Program-made: the position numbers and the translations under genes
Shown: positions 43,615-52,014 of the stretch, piece after piece
Numbering within the stretch: the first letter of the stretch is position 1
Layout: each line of letters starts with the position of its first letter
Source of the DNA: Bacillota bacterium
Lineage (GTDB): Bacteria; Bacillota; Sulfobacillia; JAJZYS01; JAJYTV01
Length of the DNA: 64,000 bases
Assembly: GCA_021799275.1 (NCBI GenBank)
Contig: JAJZAT010000005.1
Location: 1 to 64,000 of the forward strand
Direction of reading: 5' to 3'
The notes under the pieces: generated by a model
The model's input: the letters and a program-made list of their open reading frames with translations, nothing else
The model's database searches: none
Told to the model about the DNA's origin: nothing

Positions 43615-44468
43615 TGGCCAGATGGATCCTGCGCCTCTACCCAAGCTCCTGGCGCCGGCGCTATGGCGACGAGATGGCGGCGCTGCTCGAGGATCGTCCC
43701 GCCACCTTCGTCACCTGCCTCGACCTCTTCATCGGCGCGCTCGACGCGCGTCTCAACTACGTCCCGCCCGAAAGGACGGTGGCGATGGCCGAGCGGCTCA
43801 AGGCCGACATCGTCGTCCGCTTCTGCGCCTTCGTGCTCTTCGGTCTCGGCTGGCTTCTCATTGCCCGCTTCAACGACCCCTCCGCCACCTTCGTTCCGGC
43901 GGCGGCCGCGCATCCAGGACTTGCGATCCTGCTGGACCTCTTTCGGCTGGCCGGCATCCTGGCGGCGATCGGCATCGCGGTCGGGGGGCTGCCGCTCGTC
44001 GCCCTCGCCGTACAGCGCGCGAAGCGGCGACGCGAGGGCGGGACGCTGCGCCTGTTCGCCTGGGCTGGCGGCAGCGCCCTTGGGTTCCTGCTGGCGACGC
44101 TCGCTGTCGCGGTGGGCCATCCTCCTCTCCCCTACGTCCTCGCCTACCTCGCCCTGTCGCTCATCCTGCTCATCCTGGGCAGTGCCGCCGTCTCGATGCT
44201 GGTGCTGCGGGCGGACCTCAAGGAGCGCGAGCTCCGCCATGCGCACCTGCCAGCCGTCCTTGTGGCCTACGGCATGCTGAGCTCGCTGCTCGCCGCCATC
44301 GCGCTCGGCGCCCTCGTGGCCGTGACGGGACCGGGGCTCTTCACGAGCCAGGACGTCGGACCTCTCATGTTCAGCCTAGGCGTCCTGCTCCTCGGCTTTG
44401 GCACCTTGGTCGCGTTGCTTGGCGGACACCGCGTCTCGCTGACGCCCGCGGGTGGCGGCCCGGCATAG
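43614..44468 (+). CDS. multi-pass membrane protein paired with PadR
   Basis: The ATG at 43614 is translationally coupled to padR by TGATG; 284 residues. The N-terminus ARWILRLYPSSWRRRYGDEMAALLED is a conserved opening of membrane proteins found next to PadR regulators. Six or so TM helices follow (for example VVRFCAFVLFGLGWLLIAR, LALSLILLILGSAAVSMLVL). No transport motif is visible. The context suggests the gene controlled by PadR, perhaps an envelope stress or permease-type component. Confidence 0.8.
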   Translation: MARWILRLYPSSWRRRYGDEMAALLEDRPATFVTCLDLFIGALDARLNYVPPERTVAMAERLKADIVVRFCAFVLFGLGWLLIARFNDPSATFVPAAAAHPGLAILLDLFRLAGILAAIGIAVGGLPLVALAVQRAKRRREGGTLRLFAWAGGSALGFLLATLAVAVGHPPLPYVLAYLALSLILLILGSAAVSMLVLRADLKERELRHAHLPAVLVAYGMLSSLLAAIALGALVAVTGPGLFTSQDVGPLMFSLGVLLLGFGTLVALLGGHRVSLTPAGGGPA

Positions 44469-44491
44469 CGGACGCGCCGCGAAGAGCGTCA

Positions 44492-44522
44492 AGCGGGCCG
44501 GGCGAAAGGCGCCCGGCCCGCT
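44492..44522. terminator. bidirectional hairpin between convergent genes
   Basis: A perfect 13-bp GC stem (44492-44504 / 44510-44522), loop AAAGG, between the PadR-linked membrane gene (+) and the BNR lipoprotein gene (-). No long T-tract; the position supports termination from both sides. Confidence 0.75.
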
Positions 44523-44548
44523 GCGTATCATGCCTCGGAGGCTCCAGC

Positions 44549-46633
44549 CTAGCGCCAGGAGGTAGGGATGGCGGGCCAGACCTCCTTGAGCGTGCGGCCG
44601 CCGTCGCTGGTCTGCCAAAGGCCGCCGTTCGCCGTGAAGAACGCCTGATCGGACGACAGGGCGGCGATCGACTGGAGGTAGAAGCGCTTCGCCCTGAAGC
44701 CTTGCCAGCTGCGCCCACCGTTCGTGCTGCGCAGGACGTCGGAATCCGTGGAACTCGCGTCGGTCGGGTTGCAGAGCAGCCAGATCGTTCCCTGCGCGAC
44801 GGAAGCGGAGCAAAAGCTGAGGGACTTCGGCAGCTGCGTCAGCTGGAAGGCTCGCCCGCCCTTTAGGCTGATCGCGAGAACAGGCCCGCAGGTAGCGTCG
44901 GACGTACCCGTCACCGCGAGGGTCCGCCCATCGTACGCCACCTGCTGCGGATCGAGCGGAAGGCTTGCGACGCCCTGCCAGGAAGCGCCGCCATCGGCCG
45001 TGACGTAGACCTTGGCGTCCTGCGGGCCACTGATCGTGCAGCCGCTGCCCCCCGCGACCAGCACGCCCGTCTTGTGACTCGCCATGGCGAAGGGATCGGC
45101 CGACTGCACGCTGACAGGCAGGATTGCCGTCTTGGCCGGTGCCGTGCCCTCCTGCACCGTGATGGAGACGCTCCTGCCATCCTGGGTGAAATGCGGCTCG
45201 ACGCTGAGGCCCGGCATGTAGGACGGGTTTCCCTGCGCGTCCGGCGGCGCCGGCTGGAAGCTGGCTCCCCCGTCGGTGCTGAAGAGCGTGCCCGCGTTTG
45301 CGGAAAGCGCCAGATCCATGGGCCCCATGGCGGTCACCTGCTGGTACGCGATCGAGCGCGCAGAAGAAAGGACCTGACTCTGGGCGCCGCCGTCGTCCGT
45401 GCGCCAGACCACGCCCGCGAAGAGGCCGGCCACGCCCATCGCGACCGACGGCGTGGGGACGGTCAGGTGATTCGCGCCACGCGGCATCTGCGTGAAGGTG
45501 AGGCCGCCGTCGTGACTCACGAGCGCCGCTCCGCCACAGGGGGCGCTCTGTCCCATGACGCAAGCCCCGACCGATGCCCAGATCGCGTCACCCGCGGTGT
45601 AGAGGGCGGAGATCGGCCCTTCCTTCTGGACCTCATAGACCTGCCGCCATGTGCTGCCGCCATCGCTCGACCGCCAGAGCGTCGCGAAGCCGCCGAACTT
45701 CGGCGACTGCCCTCCGCCCGCGTAGGCAACCGACGGGCCCTGGAACGCGACGGCATCGAAGCCGGCGCTCTGACAGCTCCCCGGGACCTCGGTCCAGGTC
45801 GCGCCGCCGTCGGTGGTGCGCCAGATGCCGGAACACTGCGGTCCCATACCTGTGGCGAGTCCCGTGCCGGGGCTCGAGAACGCGATGCCGCCAGTGGGCT
45901 GGCCGCCCGGGAGCGGCACGAGGCTCCAGCTGCGCCCGCCGTCGGTGGTGCGCAAGATTCCTTGCAGGCCCATCACCGTCTCACGTGGGTCCGGCACCGC
46001 GAACCCGAGCTCGGGCGTAACGAAGTCGAACCTGAGCCACTGCCAAGAGGTGAGGCCGTCCGGGTTGAAAGAGGAAGGGAGCTGCGGCCGCACGGCGCTC
46101 CAGTGGATGCCGTCCCTGCTCGTCAGCAGGAGAGGCGCGGCGGTGCTCGAGGTGCTGCTCACCGTGACGCCGCTCGCAATCCAGGTGGAGCCCGTCTGGC
46201 TGCGCCCGACCCAGAAGAGGTCCGCGCTTTTGTCTTGCCAGACCTCCTGCCAGCGCTGTCCGCCATCGGTCGTGAGGAACACCTGGCCGGGCACCTGGGT
46301 ACGCAGGCCGCCGCTGTCGAGGGCGATCATGAACCCGCCCGTGACGGCGACGCCGAAACTCGGCGTCGCGAGCGACACGTCGAGCACGCCGGACGGCAGT
46401 CCGCCGGAGGGTGGCGGTGTCGCCTGGACCGTCATCGGGGCGAGGCTGAGTCCCTTGAAGGCGGCGGAGGGTTTCGCCGGCGGCATCGTGATCCGCTGCC
46501 CCCTGGGCTTCGCCGCAGTCTGCCGGCCCGATGCCGGCTTGACGGCAGGCCTGCCGCCCGCAGAGGTGTTTAGGCCGCACCCGCCCAGGAGCACCACCAA
46601 GAGTAGCAGCGCAAGCTCGCCTCGCAGTCGCAC
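44549..46633 (-). CDS. BNR/Asp-box repeat lipoprotein (beta-propeller)
   Basis: GTG start with GGGGGGA 7 nt upstream; 694 residues. The signal peptide ends in a lipobox (LLLLVVLLGGC, Cys18), so it is membrane-anchored outside. Repeated Asp-box motifs run through the protein: TTDGGQRW, TTDGGRSW, TTDGGATW, SSDGGSTW, TADGGASW, STNGGRSW and TSDGGRT. These are the turns of a sialidase/VPS10-type multi-bladed propeller. No sialidase catalytic residues are recognised, so a binding or scaffold role is more likely. Confidence 0.85.
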   Translation of the reverse strand: MRLRGELALLLLVVLLGGCGLNTSAGGRPAVKPASGRQTAAKPRGQRITMPPAKPSAAFKGLSLAPMTVQATPPPSGGLPSGVLDVSLATPSFGVAVTGGFMIALDSGGLRTQVPGQVFLTTDGGQRWQEVWQDKSADLFWVGRSQTGSTWIASGVTVSSTSSTAAPLLLTSRDGIHWSAVRPQLPSSFNPDGLTSWQWLRFDFVTPELGFAVPDPRETVMGLQGILRTTDGGRSWSLVPLPGGQPTGGIAFSSPGTGLATGMGPQCSGIWRTTDGGATWTEVPGSCQSAGFDAVAFQGPSVAYAGGGQSPKFGGFATLWRSSDGGSTWRQVYEVQKEGPISALYTAGDAIWASVGACVMGQSAPCGGAALVSHDGGLTFTQMPRGANHLTVPTPSVAMGVAGLFAGVVWRTDDGGAQSQVLSSARSIAYQQVTAMGPMDLALSANAGTLFSTDGGASFQPAPPDAQGNPSYMPGLSVEPHFTQDGRSVSITVQEGTAPAKTAILPVSVQSADPFAMASHKTGVLVAGGSGCTISGPQDAKVYVTADGGASWQGVASLPLDPQQVAYDGRTLAVTGTSDATCGPVLAISLKGGRAFQLTQLPKSLSFCSASVAQGTIWLLCNPTDASSTDSDVLRSTNGGRSWQGFRAKRFYLQSIAALSSDQAFFTANGGLWQTSDGGRTLKEVWPAIPTSWR

Positions 46634-47000
46634 CGGACATCCCCCCGCTTGCAGAATAGATCAGGGAGGGTCGCTGCACATCACCCACCGTGGTCCAGGG
46701 ATGGCAGGGAGCGGCCGGGCGGAGCGCCGCCCGGCCGCCGTCACTGTGCCCCGCGGGTCCTGAAGCCCACCAGCCTAGGCGAGTACGCCTCAGGGCAGGG
46801 CGTTCAGCCGCGATCCATGGAACAGAACCTTTCGCTCAGGAGGGCCATCAGGATGGCCACGACGATCACAAGGAGGGACCTTGCCCCGAGGAGACGGCGG
46901 AGCATCGCGTCTCCTCGTCGCGGCATCTCTGCCACCCTACGGATGCATTAAGTTCCGCTGACTTGGTCGACGACCGGAGCTGCTGTCAACGGGCGGGCCG
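46634..47000. other. intergenic region with terminator hairpin
   Basis: About 370 bp. The clear element is a perfect 12-bp stem (46711-46722 / 46727-46738, loop AGCG), probably ending the regulator-kinase transcript or isolating the lipoprotein gene. A short plus-strand Arg-rich frame near 46820 has no SD and is not supported. Confidence 0.55.
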
Positions 47001-48311
47001 CTACGACAGGGCGCGCGGCAGGCGCACCGTCACCTGCAGCCCGCCGTCGGCGCGCGCCTGGGCTTCGATGCTTCCCTTGTGGGCCAGCGCCACGGCCCGC
47101 GCGATCGCAAGACCCAACCCTGCGCCGCGCGCGGAGCCGGTGCGATCCGTCGCCGCGCGCCGGAACGGCTCGAAGAGATCCGCGACCGCATCTGCCGCGA
47201 CGATCGGGCCGGTGTTCGTCACGGTGAGGAGCATCGTCGTCTCCTGCGCCTGCAGTCGCACCTGGACCCAGCCGCCTGGCACGTTGTGCCTTACGGCGTT
47301 CTCCATGAGGTTCGCGGCGAGTCGCCCGAGGAGCACGCGATCGCCGAGCACCTCGCCCGACTCCAGCTCCTCCTTGACCGTGATGTCGCCTGCCGCCGCC
47401 TCGGTCCCGATGGCCTCCACCTCCTCGCGCACGACGGCCGCCACCTCGACCTTCTCCGCCGCGCTGATGCCCTGTTCGCTCTTCGCGAGCTCCAGAAGGC
47501 CTTCGATGAGCCGGCGGCTGCGCTGGTTGAGCTGCCAGAGGCGATCCGCCATCTCCCGCAAGGTTGCGGCGTCGGCATCACGGTCCGACAGCCCCACCTC
47601 GAGCAAGGTCTTCTGCACCGCGAGCGGCGTGCGCAGTTCGTGCGATGCGTTCGCGAGGAAGCGGCGCTCCGCCGCGAGAGCCTGATCGATGCGGTCGAGG
47701 AAGGCGTCAAAGGTGTCGGCCAGATCCTTGATCTCGTCGCGCGGCCCGGTGAGGGCGAAGCGCCCGCCTGGTGCTTCGGTGGAGAGGCGCCGGGCGGTGC
47801 TCGTCATGATCTGCAGCGGCCTGAGAATCCTTCCCGCCACGAGCCATCCGGCCAGGAGCGCGAGGACCGTCACCAGCAGAAGCGCCACACCGCCCAGGAT
47901 CAGCAGTGCGTGCCGGTCCATGGTCTGCTGGAACTGCGCCACTGTGCGAAGTGCACCCCTGATCTGCGATGCGTTGCGGATCGCGGCGGGTGCGCTCGAT
48001 GTCCCTGATGCCCTGCCTACCGTCACGAGGTGCTGAAGTGCTCCGCCGCCGATCTTGATCTTCGGAAACAGCGGCAACCCAGGCGTCGTCTTGAGGATGC
48101 CGCCCGAGCGCACATTCATCGAGATCTCCACGGTCCCTTGCGAAGACACGAGGCCATACGTCACGGCGAGCATCAGGATGCCCGCCAGCAGCACAAGGCC
48201 ACCATAGAGCAGCGCAAGGCGCAGGCGGATCGACGGGCGGATGCCACGGGCCGCCTTGGGACCCGTCCGCCTCCGAGCGAACCACGCCCTCAGCCTTCGC
48301 ACGGCACTCAC
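47001..48311 (-). CDS. two-component sensor histidine kinase
   Basis: GTG start overlapping the response regulator stop (GTGA); 436 residues. TM helices at about 31-53 and 136-160 flank an extracytoplasmic loop of about 80 residues, followed by HAMP. The H-box FLANASHELRTPLAV has His224; then the N-box NLMENAVRHN, the G1-like DLFEPFRR and the G2 GAGLGLAIA. A complete EnvZ/BaeS-type kinase. It probably senses an envelope signal and phosphorylates the regulator encoded just upstream. Its divergent neighbour is a MacB-type export operon. Confidence 0.96.
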   Translation of the reverse strand: MSAVRRLRAWFARRRTGPKAARGIRPSIRLRLALLYGGLVLLAGILMLAVTYGLVSSQGTVEISMNVRSGGILKTTPGLPLFPKIKIGGGALQHLVTVGRASGTSSAPAAIRNASQIRGALRTVAQFQQTMDRHALLILGGVALLLVTVLALLAGWLVAGRILRPLQIMTSTARRLSTEAPGGRFALTGPRDEIKDLADTFDAFLDRIDQALAAERRFLANASHELRTPLAVQKTLLEVGLSDRDADAATLREMADRLWQLNQRSRRLIEGLLELAKSEQGISAAEKVEVAAVVREEVEAIGTEAAAGDITVKEELESGEVLGDRVLLGRLAANLMENAVRHNVPGGWVQVRLQAQETTMLLTVTNTGPIVAADAVADLFEPFRRAATDRTGSARGAGLGLAIARAVALAHKGSIEAQARADGGLQVTVRLPRALS

Positions 48312-48970
48312 TCCCGGTCGAAGCGGTAGCCGACGCCGGTGACGGTCGCAATCGGGGACGGCTCACCAAGCTTGCGCCGCAGGCGCATCACGGTCACCCG
48401 CACCGTGTTGGTGAAGGGGTCGACATGCTCGTCCCAGACCCGCTCGAGGAGCTCTTCCGCGCTCACGACGCCGCCGTCCGCGCGCAGCAGGATCTCGAGA
48501 ACCGCAAATTCGTTGCGTGTCAGATGCAGCGGCTCGTCGCCGCGCCACGCCTGGCGGCGCAGGGGATCAAGGCGGACGTCGCCGCATTCGAGCATTGGCC
48601 TGCGGCCGGTGCCGGTGCGCCGCGTCAGAGTCCAGACGCGCGCAACGAGTTCGCGAAAGGCAAACGGCTTCACCAGGTAGTCGTCCGCGCCCAGCGAGAG
48701 TCCTGCCACACGGTCGTCGACCGCCGCGGCGGCGGTCAGCATCAGGACGCGCGTCGTCGGCAGGTCGCGGACGACATCCTGGCAGATGAGGTCGCCATGG
48801 CGGCCCGGCAGGTCCCGGTCCAGGACGACGACGTCGTAGCGCGACGCCGCCAGGCGCTCGGTGGCGTCGTCGCCGTCGAGCGCGATGTCGACAGCCATGC
48901 CCTCGCGGCGAAGGCCCGCGGCCACGGCTTGCGCCAGGAGTTCCTCGTCCTCGACGACCAGTACGCGCAT
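48308..48970 (-). CDS. OmpR-family response regulator
   Basis: The ATG at 48970 has GGGAAGGGA 5-6 nt upstream; an ATG six codons earlier lacks such an SD. 220 residues. The receiver domain has phospho-acceptor Asp51 (VVVLDRDLPG), an acidic pocket VVEDEE and Lys101 (LVKPF). The winged-helix effector ends with NTVRVTVMRLRRKLG and TVTGVGYRF. It lies upstream of and overlaps the kinase gene. A TAACA-N6-TAACA box 59-77 bp upstream of its start suggests autoregulation. Confidence 0.96.
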   Translation of the reverse strand: MRVLVVEDEELLAQAVAAGLRREGMAVDIALDGDDATERLAASRYDVVVLDRDLPGRHGDLICQDVVRDLPTTRVLMLTAAAAVDDRVAGLSLGADDYLVKPFAFRELVARVWTLTRRTGTGRRPMLECGDVRLDPLRRQAWRGDEPLHLTRNEFAVLEILLRADGGVVSAEELLERVWDEHVDPFTNTVRVTVMRLRRKLGEPSPIATVTGVGYRFDRE

Positions 48971-49028
48971 GCGATCCCTTCCCGCCATTCTTGTCGAAGC
49001 ACGCCCGCGACCAGCATGACCCTCTCGT

Positions 49029-49215
49029 CATAACACCGGCGTAACAGCCCGAGGCGCACCCGGGACGTGGGCCTGGGAATTTCGGGTCGCGGTCCGGGAC
49101 GCTGTTGCCGCCATGATAGCACCCGTGTCGACACCCCGAGATGGCCCCCGCCCGCCGCATAACACCGGCATAACAGCCAGGGGCCTTGGCGATCTCTGCC
49201 GTTACGCCCCTGTTA
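49029..49215. promoter_or_regulatory. three TAACA direct-repeat boxes (likely response-regulator sites)
   Basis: Box a (49029-49047) and box b (49158-49176) are the same 19-mer with one difference: TAACA repeated at 11-bp spacing with CCGGCG/CCGGCA between. Box c (49201-49215, opposite orientation) is TAACA-GGGGCG-TAAC. Direct repeats at 11 bp fit OmpR-type dimers. They lie between the divergent regulator/kinase genes and the export operon. A TGCTATCAT extended -10 on the minus strand (49121-49113) may belong to the regulator promoter. Confidence 0.7.
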
Positions 49216-49276
49216 GAGCCGGGGTGGTACGGTCACGCTGCCGCCACGAGACATGGCGGCGAAGGAGGCCATCGAC

Positions 49277-49939
49277 ATGGCAGCATTCCCGCGCAGCTTC
49301 ACAAGACCTCTCGTGGTCGGCATCCTTGCGGCAGCCGTCGCGGCCCTGGCCGCGGCCTGCGGCCAGTCGCCATCCGGGGGCAACCCGGCCGCGAGCTCCG
49401 GCACCGGCTCGTCGGTCGCCAGCCGGGCGGTTGCGTACGCATCGTGCATGCGGGCACACGGCCTACCGAAGTTCCCCGACCCGACCCCGGGCGGCCATGG
49501 ACAAGGACCGGTCCTGGGCTTTTCGATCAACGGCCAGTCCGAATCGTTCAACCTGGCGGGCACCGGCATCGATCCAATCTCCTCACAGTTCGCCGCCGCG
49601 CAGAAGGCGTGCATCGGCAAGATGGGCATGCCCGGTGGAGGGCCCGGGAACGCGGGTCCGACCAGCCCGCAGATGAAGCAGGCGGGTCTCGCATTCGCCG
49701 CCTGCATGCGCAGCCACGGCTTCCCCACCTTCCCTGACCCGACGTTCGGCGCTGCGCCGAGTCCGCCGAAGAGCCCAGGCGGAGGGGGCGGCTTCGGGTT
49801 CGCCATCGCGTCGAACGGCGGCGGCTCCATGTTCTTCCGGGTCAAGGGCATCGATCCCAAGTCGGCGCAGTACCAGTCCGCGTTCAACGCGTGCCAGCCC
49901 AAGCTGCAGCTGGGTCAGGGCGGGAAGGCGGGTCAATAG
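49277..49939 (+). CDS. lipoprotein with duplicated Cys-containing repeat
   Basis: The ATG at 49277 has GAAGGAGG 8 nt upstream; 220 residues. Signal peptide with lipobox LAAAC. The mature protein contains two copies of one unit: ASCMRAHGLPKFPDP ... GIDPISSQFAAAQKAC, and AACMRSHGFPTFPDP ... GIDPKSAQYQSAFNAC. Each unit carries two Cys that could form a disulfide. This 'CMR.HG..FPDP' family is seen in Gram-positive lipoproteins without known function. First gene of an export operon; its stop overlaps the next start (TAGTG). Probably an accessory or substrate-binding factor of the exporter. Confidence 0.82.
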   Translation: MAAFPRSFTRPLVVGILAAAVAALAAACGQSPSGGNPAASSGTGSSVASRAVAYASCMRAHGLPKFPDPTPGGHGQGPVLGFSINGQSESFNLAGTGIDPISSQFAAAQKACIGKMGMPGGGPGNAGPTSPQMKQAGLAFAACMRSHGFPTFPDPTFGAAPSPPKSPGGGGGFGFAIASNGGGSMFFRVKGIDPKSAQYQSAFNACQPKLQLGQGGKAGQ

Positions 49940-52014
49940 TGGGCGGCAGCGCGCCCCGCGTCGATGGACCTGTCCCGCGGCGTCCGAGACTCCGCTTCGC
50001 GCTCGTGGCGGCCGCCGCCGTCCTACTGGTCGGAAGCGGGATCGCGGCCGCACGGCTGGCCGGCGGGGGCACCCGTCCGCCAGCCGCGACCGGCCAGGAC
50101 CTTGGCATCGCCGTCGCCCGGGTCGGCCAGGGTACCTTGTCGGCACAGCAGCAGGTGTCGGGCACGGTCGGGTACCAGGGCAGCTACACGATCGAGGACC
50201 AGCTGCCCGGCGTGTACACAGACCTGCCGGTAGCCGGGCAGGTCATCCGCAGCGGCGAAGCGCTCTACAGCGTCGGCACAGGCTCCAGCGCCACGGAAGC
50301 GGCCCTGCTCTCGGCCGAGGCGCAGTTCGCGGCCGATCAGGCGAGCCTGCAGGAAGCCCTGAACCCGACGGCGGCGTCGAGGCCCGCGCTCGAGGCCGAC
50401 GAGCAGCGTGTCGCCGCCGACCAGCAGAACATCGCGAACACCCCCGAGGAGATCGCGCTGCAGCAGGCCAGGATCACAGCCGACCAGCAGAAGATCGCCA
50501 CAGACCAGCAGAACATCAAGCATCTCAGCGTGACCTCGCCGGTCGCGGGCACCATTTCGTCGGTCGCTGTCAGTTCGGGCCAACAGGTAGGGATGGGCGC
50601 AACCCTCTTCCAGGTGGTGCAGCCGGACAGCATCGAGGTCCAGACGAGCGTGCCCGAGATCGACCTGCCGAACATCTACGTCGGCGAGGGCGTGCAGGTC
50701 TGGACGCAGGATCAGGGCACGATGAACGCGGCCGTCAGCGCCATCGGCGTCACGTCGAACGGGTCGAATCGGCAGGGTGCGCTCTTCCCGGTGACGTTGA
50801 CGGTCGAGAACCCGCCATCGGGCATGCGCGCGGGCATGCAGGCCACGGTGAACTTCACCCAGGCCTACCTGACGGAAGCAGGCATCGTCGCATTCGCCGA
50901 CACGCGGACGGTGACGGCCCAGGTCTCAGGCATGGTGACAGGTGTCGCGGCGCAGGCGGGGCAGTCGGTGCAGGCCGGGCAGAGCCTCATCACGCTCTCG
51001 AACCCAGGGTTCGAGACCCAGCTCACGCAGGACGAGACTGCGCTCACCTCCGACGAGGCCCAGCTCGCGACGCTCCAGGCGCAGGTCACGTCGTCAAAGG
51101 CGCAGCTCAGCTCGGACCAGGCGAGTCTCGACGCGCTCCAGCATCCCACGCCGCCAAGTTCGGACCAGGTGGCGGCCCTCAGGGCCCGCGTCGCGGCCGA
51201 TGAGGCATCGGTGCAGCAGGCGCAGGCGAACCTCGCGCAGGGTGACACCCCTGTCGTGCTGTTCTACGGCCAGATCCCTGCCTACCGCGACCTGAAGCAG
51301 GGTGAGAGCGGCCCCGACGTGCGCGAGCTGAACGCGGCACTGGCCGCGGATGGGTATCTCCCGCCGGTGCAGGTGGGAAGCACGTTCGGTCCCGCCACCA
51401 CCGCCGCGGTGCGACGGCTGCAGGCGCACCTCGGAGGACCCGAGACCGGTGTCCTGACCCTGGGCGCGGTCGTCTTCCTGCCGACGGCGGTCCGCGTCAC
51501 GACCGTGACGCCGACGCTTGGCGCGGCGGCCGGCAGTGGCCAGGCGGTACTGGGCGCCAGCTCCGACACGCCCCAGGTGGTGGCGCAGATCGACCCGAGC
51601 CTACAGTCCGACGTGAAGACGGGACAGGCGGTGACGATCACCCTGCCGGACCAGAGCACGGTGCGCGGCAAGGTGACGTCGGTGGGCGAGGCCGCGACGA
51701 CAGGGGGCTCGTCCCAGAGCCCCTCGATCCAGGTGGACATCACGCCGTCCCATCCCGCGGCGCTCAGCCTGCTCGACGGCGCTTCCGTCAGTGTGGCCGT
51801 CACGACGGCCAGCGTCCAGGACGCGCTCTACGTGCCGGTCACTGCCCTTCTCGCGGAGCGCGGCGGCAAGTATGACATCGAGCTCGTGCAGCCGAACGGA
51901 AAGCGCCGCTTCGTGCCGGTCAGGCTCGGCATGTTCGACGACGCGGACGGTCTCGTCCAGGTATCGGGGCAGGGCATCGTGCCCGGCGAGGAAGTCGTGG
52001 TGGCGGGGTCATGA
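49939..52014 (+). CDS. HlyD/MFP-family adaptor with internal peptidoglycan-binding domain
   Basis: GTG at 49939, overlapping the upstream stop; GGAAGGCGGG serves as SD. 691 residues. An N-terminal TM anchor (ALVAAAAVLLVGSGIAAARL) is followed by two lipoyl/barrel-sandwich halves (LSVTSPVAGTISSVAVSSGQ and VTAQVSGMVTGVAAQAGQSV) and two coiled-coil hairpins rich in Ala, Asp and Gln. A PG_binding_1-like domain (about 455-510: GESGPDVRELNAALAADGYL, FGPATTAAVRRLQAHL) is inserted. The C-terminal beta-barrel ends EEVVVAGS. It links the ABC permease to the wall. The stop overlaps the ABC gene (ATGA). Confidence 0.9.
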   Translation: MGGSAPRVDGPVPRRPRLRFALVAAAAVLLVGSGIAAARLAGGGTRPPAATGQDLGIAVARVGQGTLSAQQQVSGTVGYQGSYTIEDQLPGVYTDLPVAGQVIRSGEALYSVGTGSSATEAALLSAEAQFAADQASLQEALNPTAASRPALEADEQRVAADQQNIANTPEEIALQQARITADQQKIATDQQNIKHLSVTSPVAGTISSVAVSSGQQVGMGATLFQVVQPDSIEVQTSVPEIDLPNIYVGEGVQVWTQDQGTMNAAVSAIGVTSNGSNRQGALFPVTLTVENPPSGMRAGMQATVNFTQAYLTEAGIVAFADTRTVTAQVSGMVTGVAAQAGQSVQAGQSLITLSNPGFETQLTQDETALTSDEAQLATLQAQVTSSKAQLSSDQASLDALQHPTPPSSDQVAALRARVAADEASVQQAQANLAQGDTPVVLFYGQIPAYRDLKQGESGPDVRELNAALAADGYLPPVQVGSTFGPATTAAVRRLQAHLGGPETGVLTLGAVVFLPTAVRVTTVTPTLGAAAGSGQAVLGASSDTPQVVAQIDPSLQSDVKTGQAVTITLPDQSTVRGKVTSVGEAATTGGSSQSPSIQVDITPSHPAALSLLDGASVSVAVTTASVQDALYVPVTALLAERGGKYDIELVQPNGKRRFVPVRLGMFDDADGLVQVSGQGIVPGEEVVVAGS

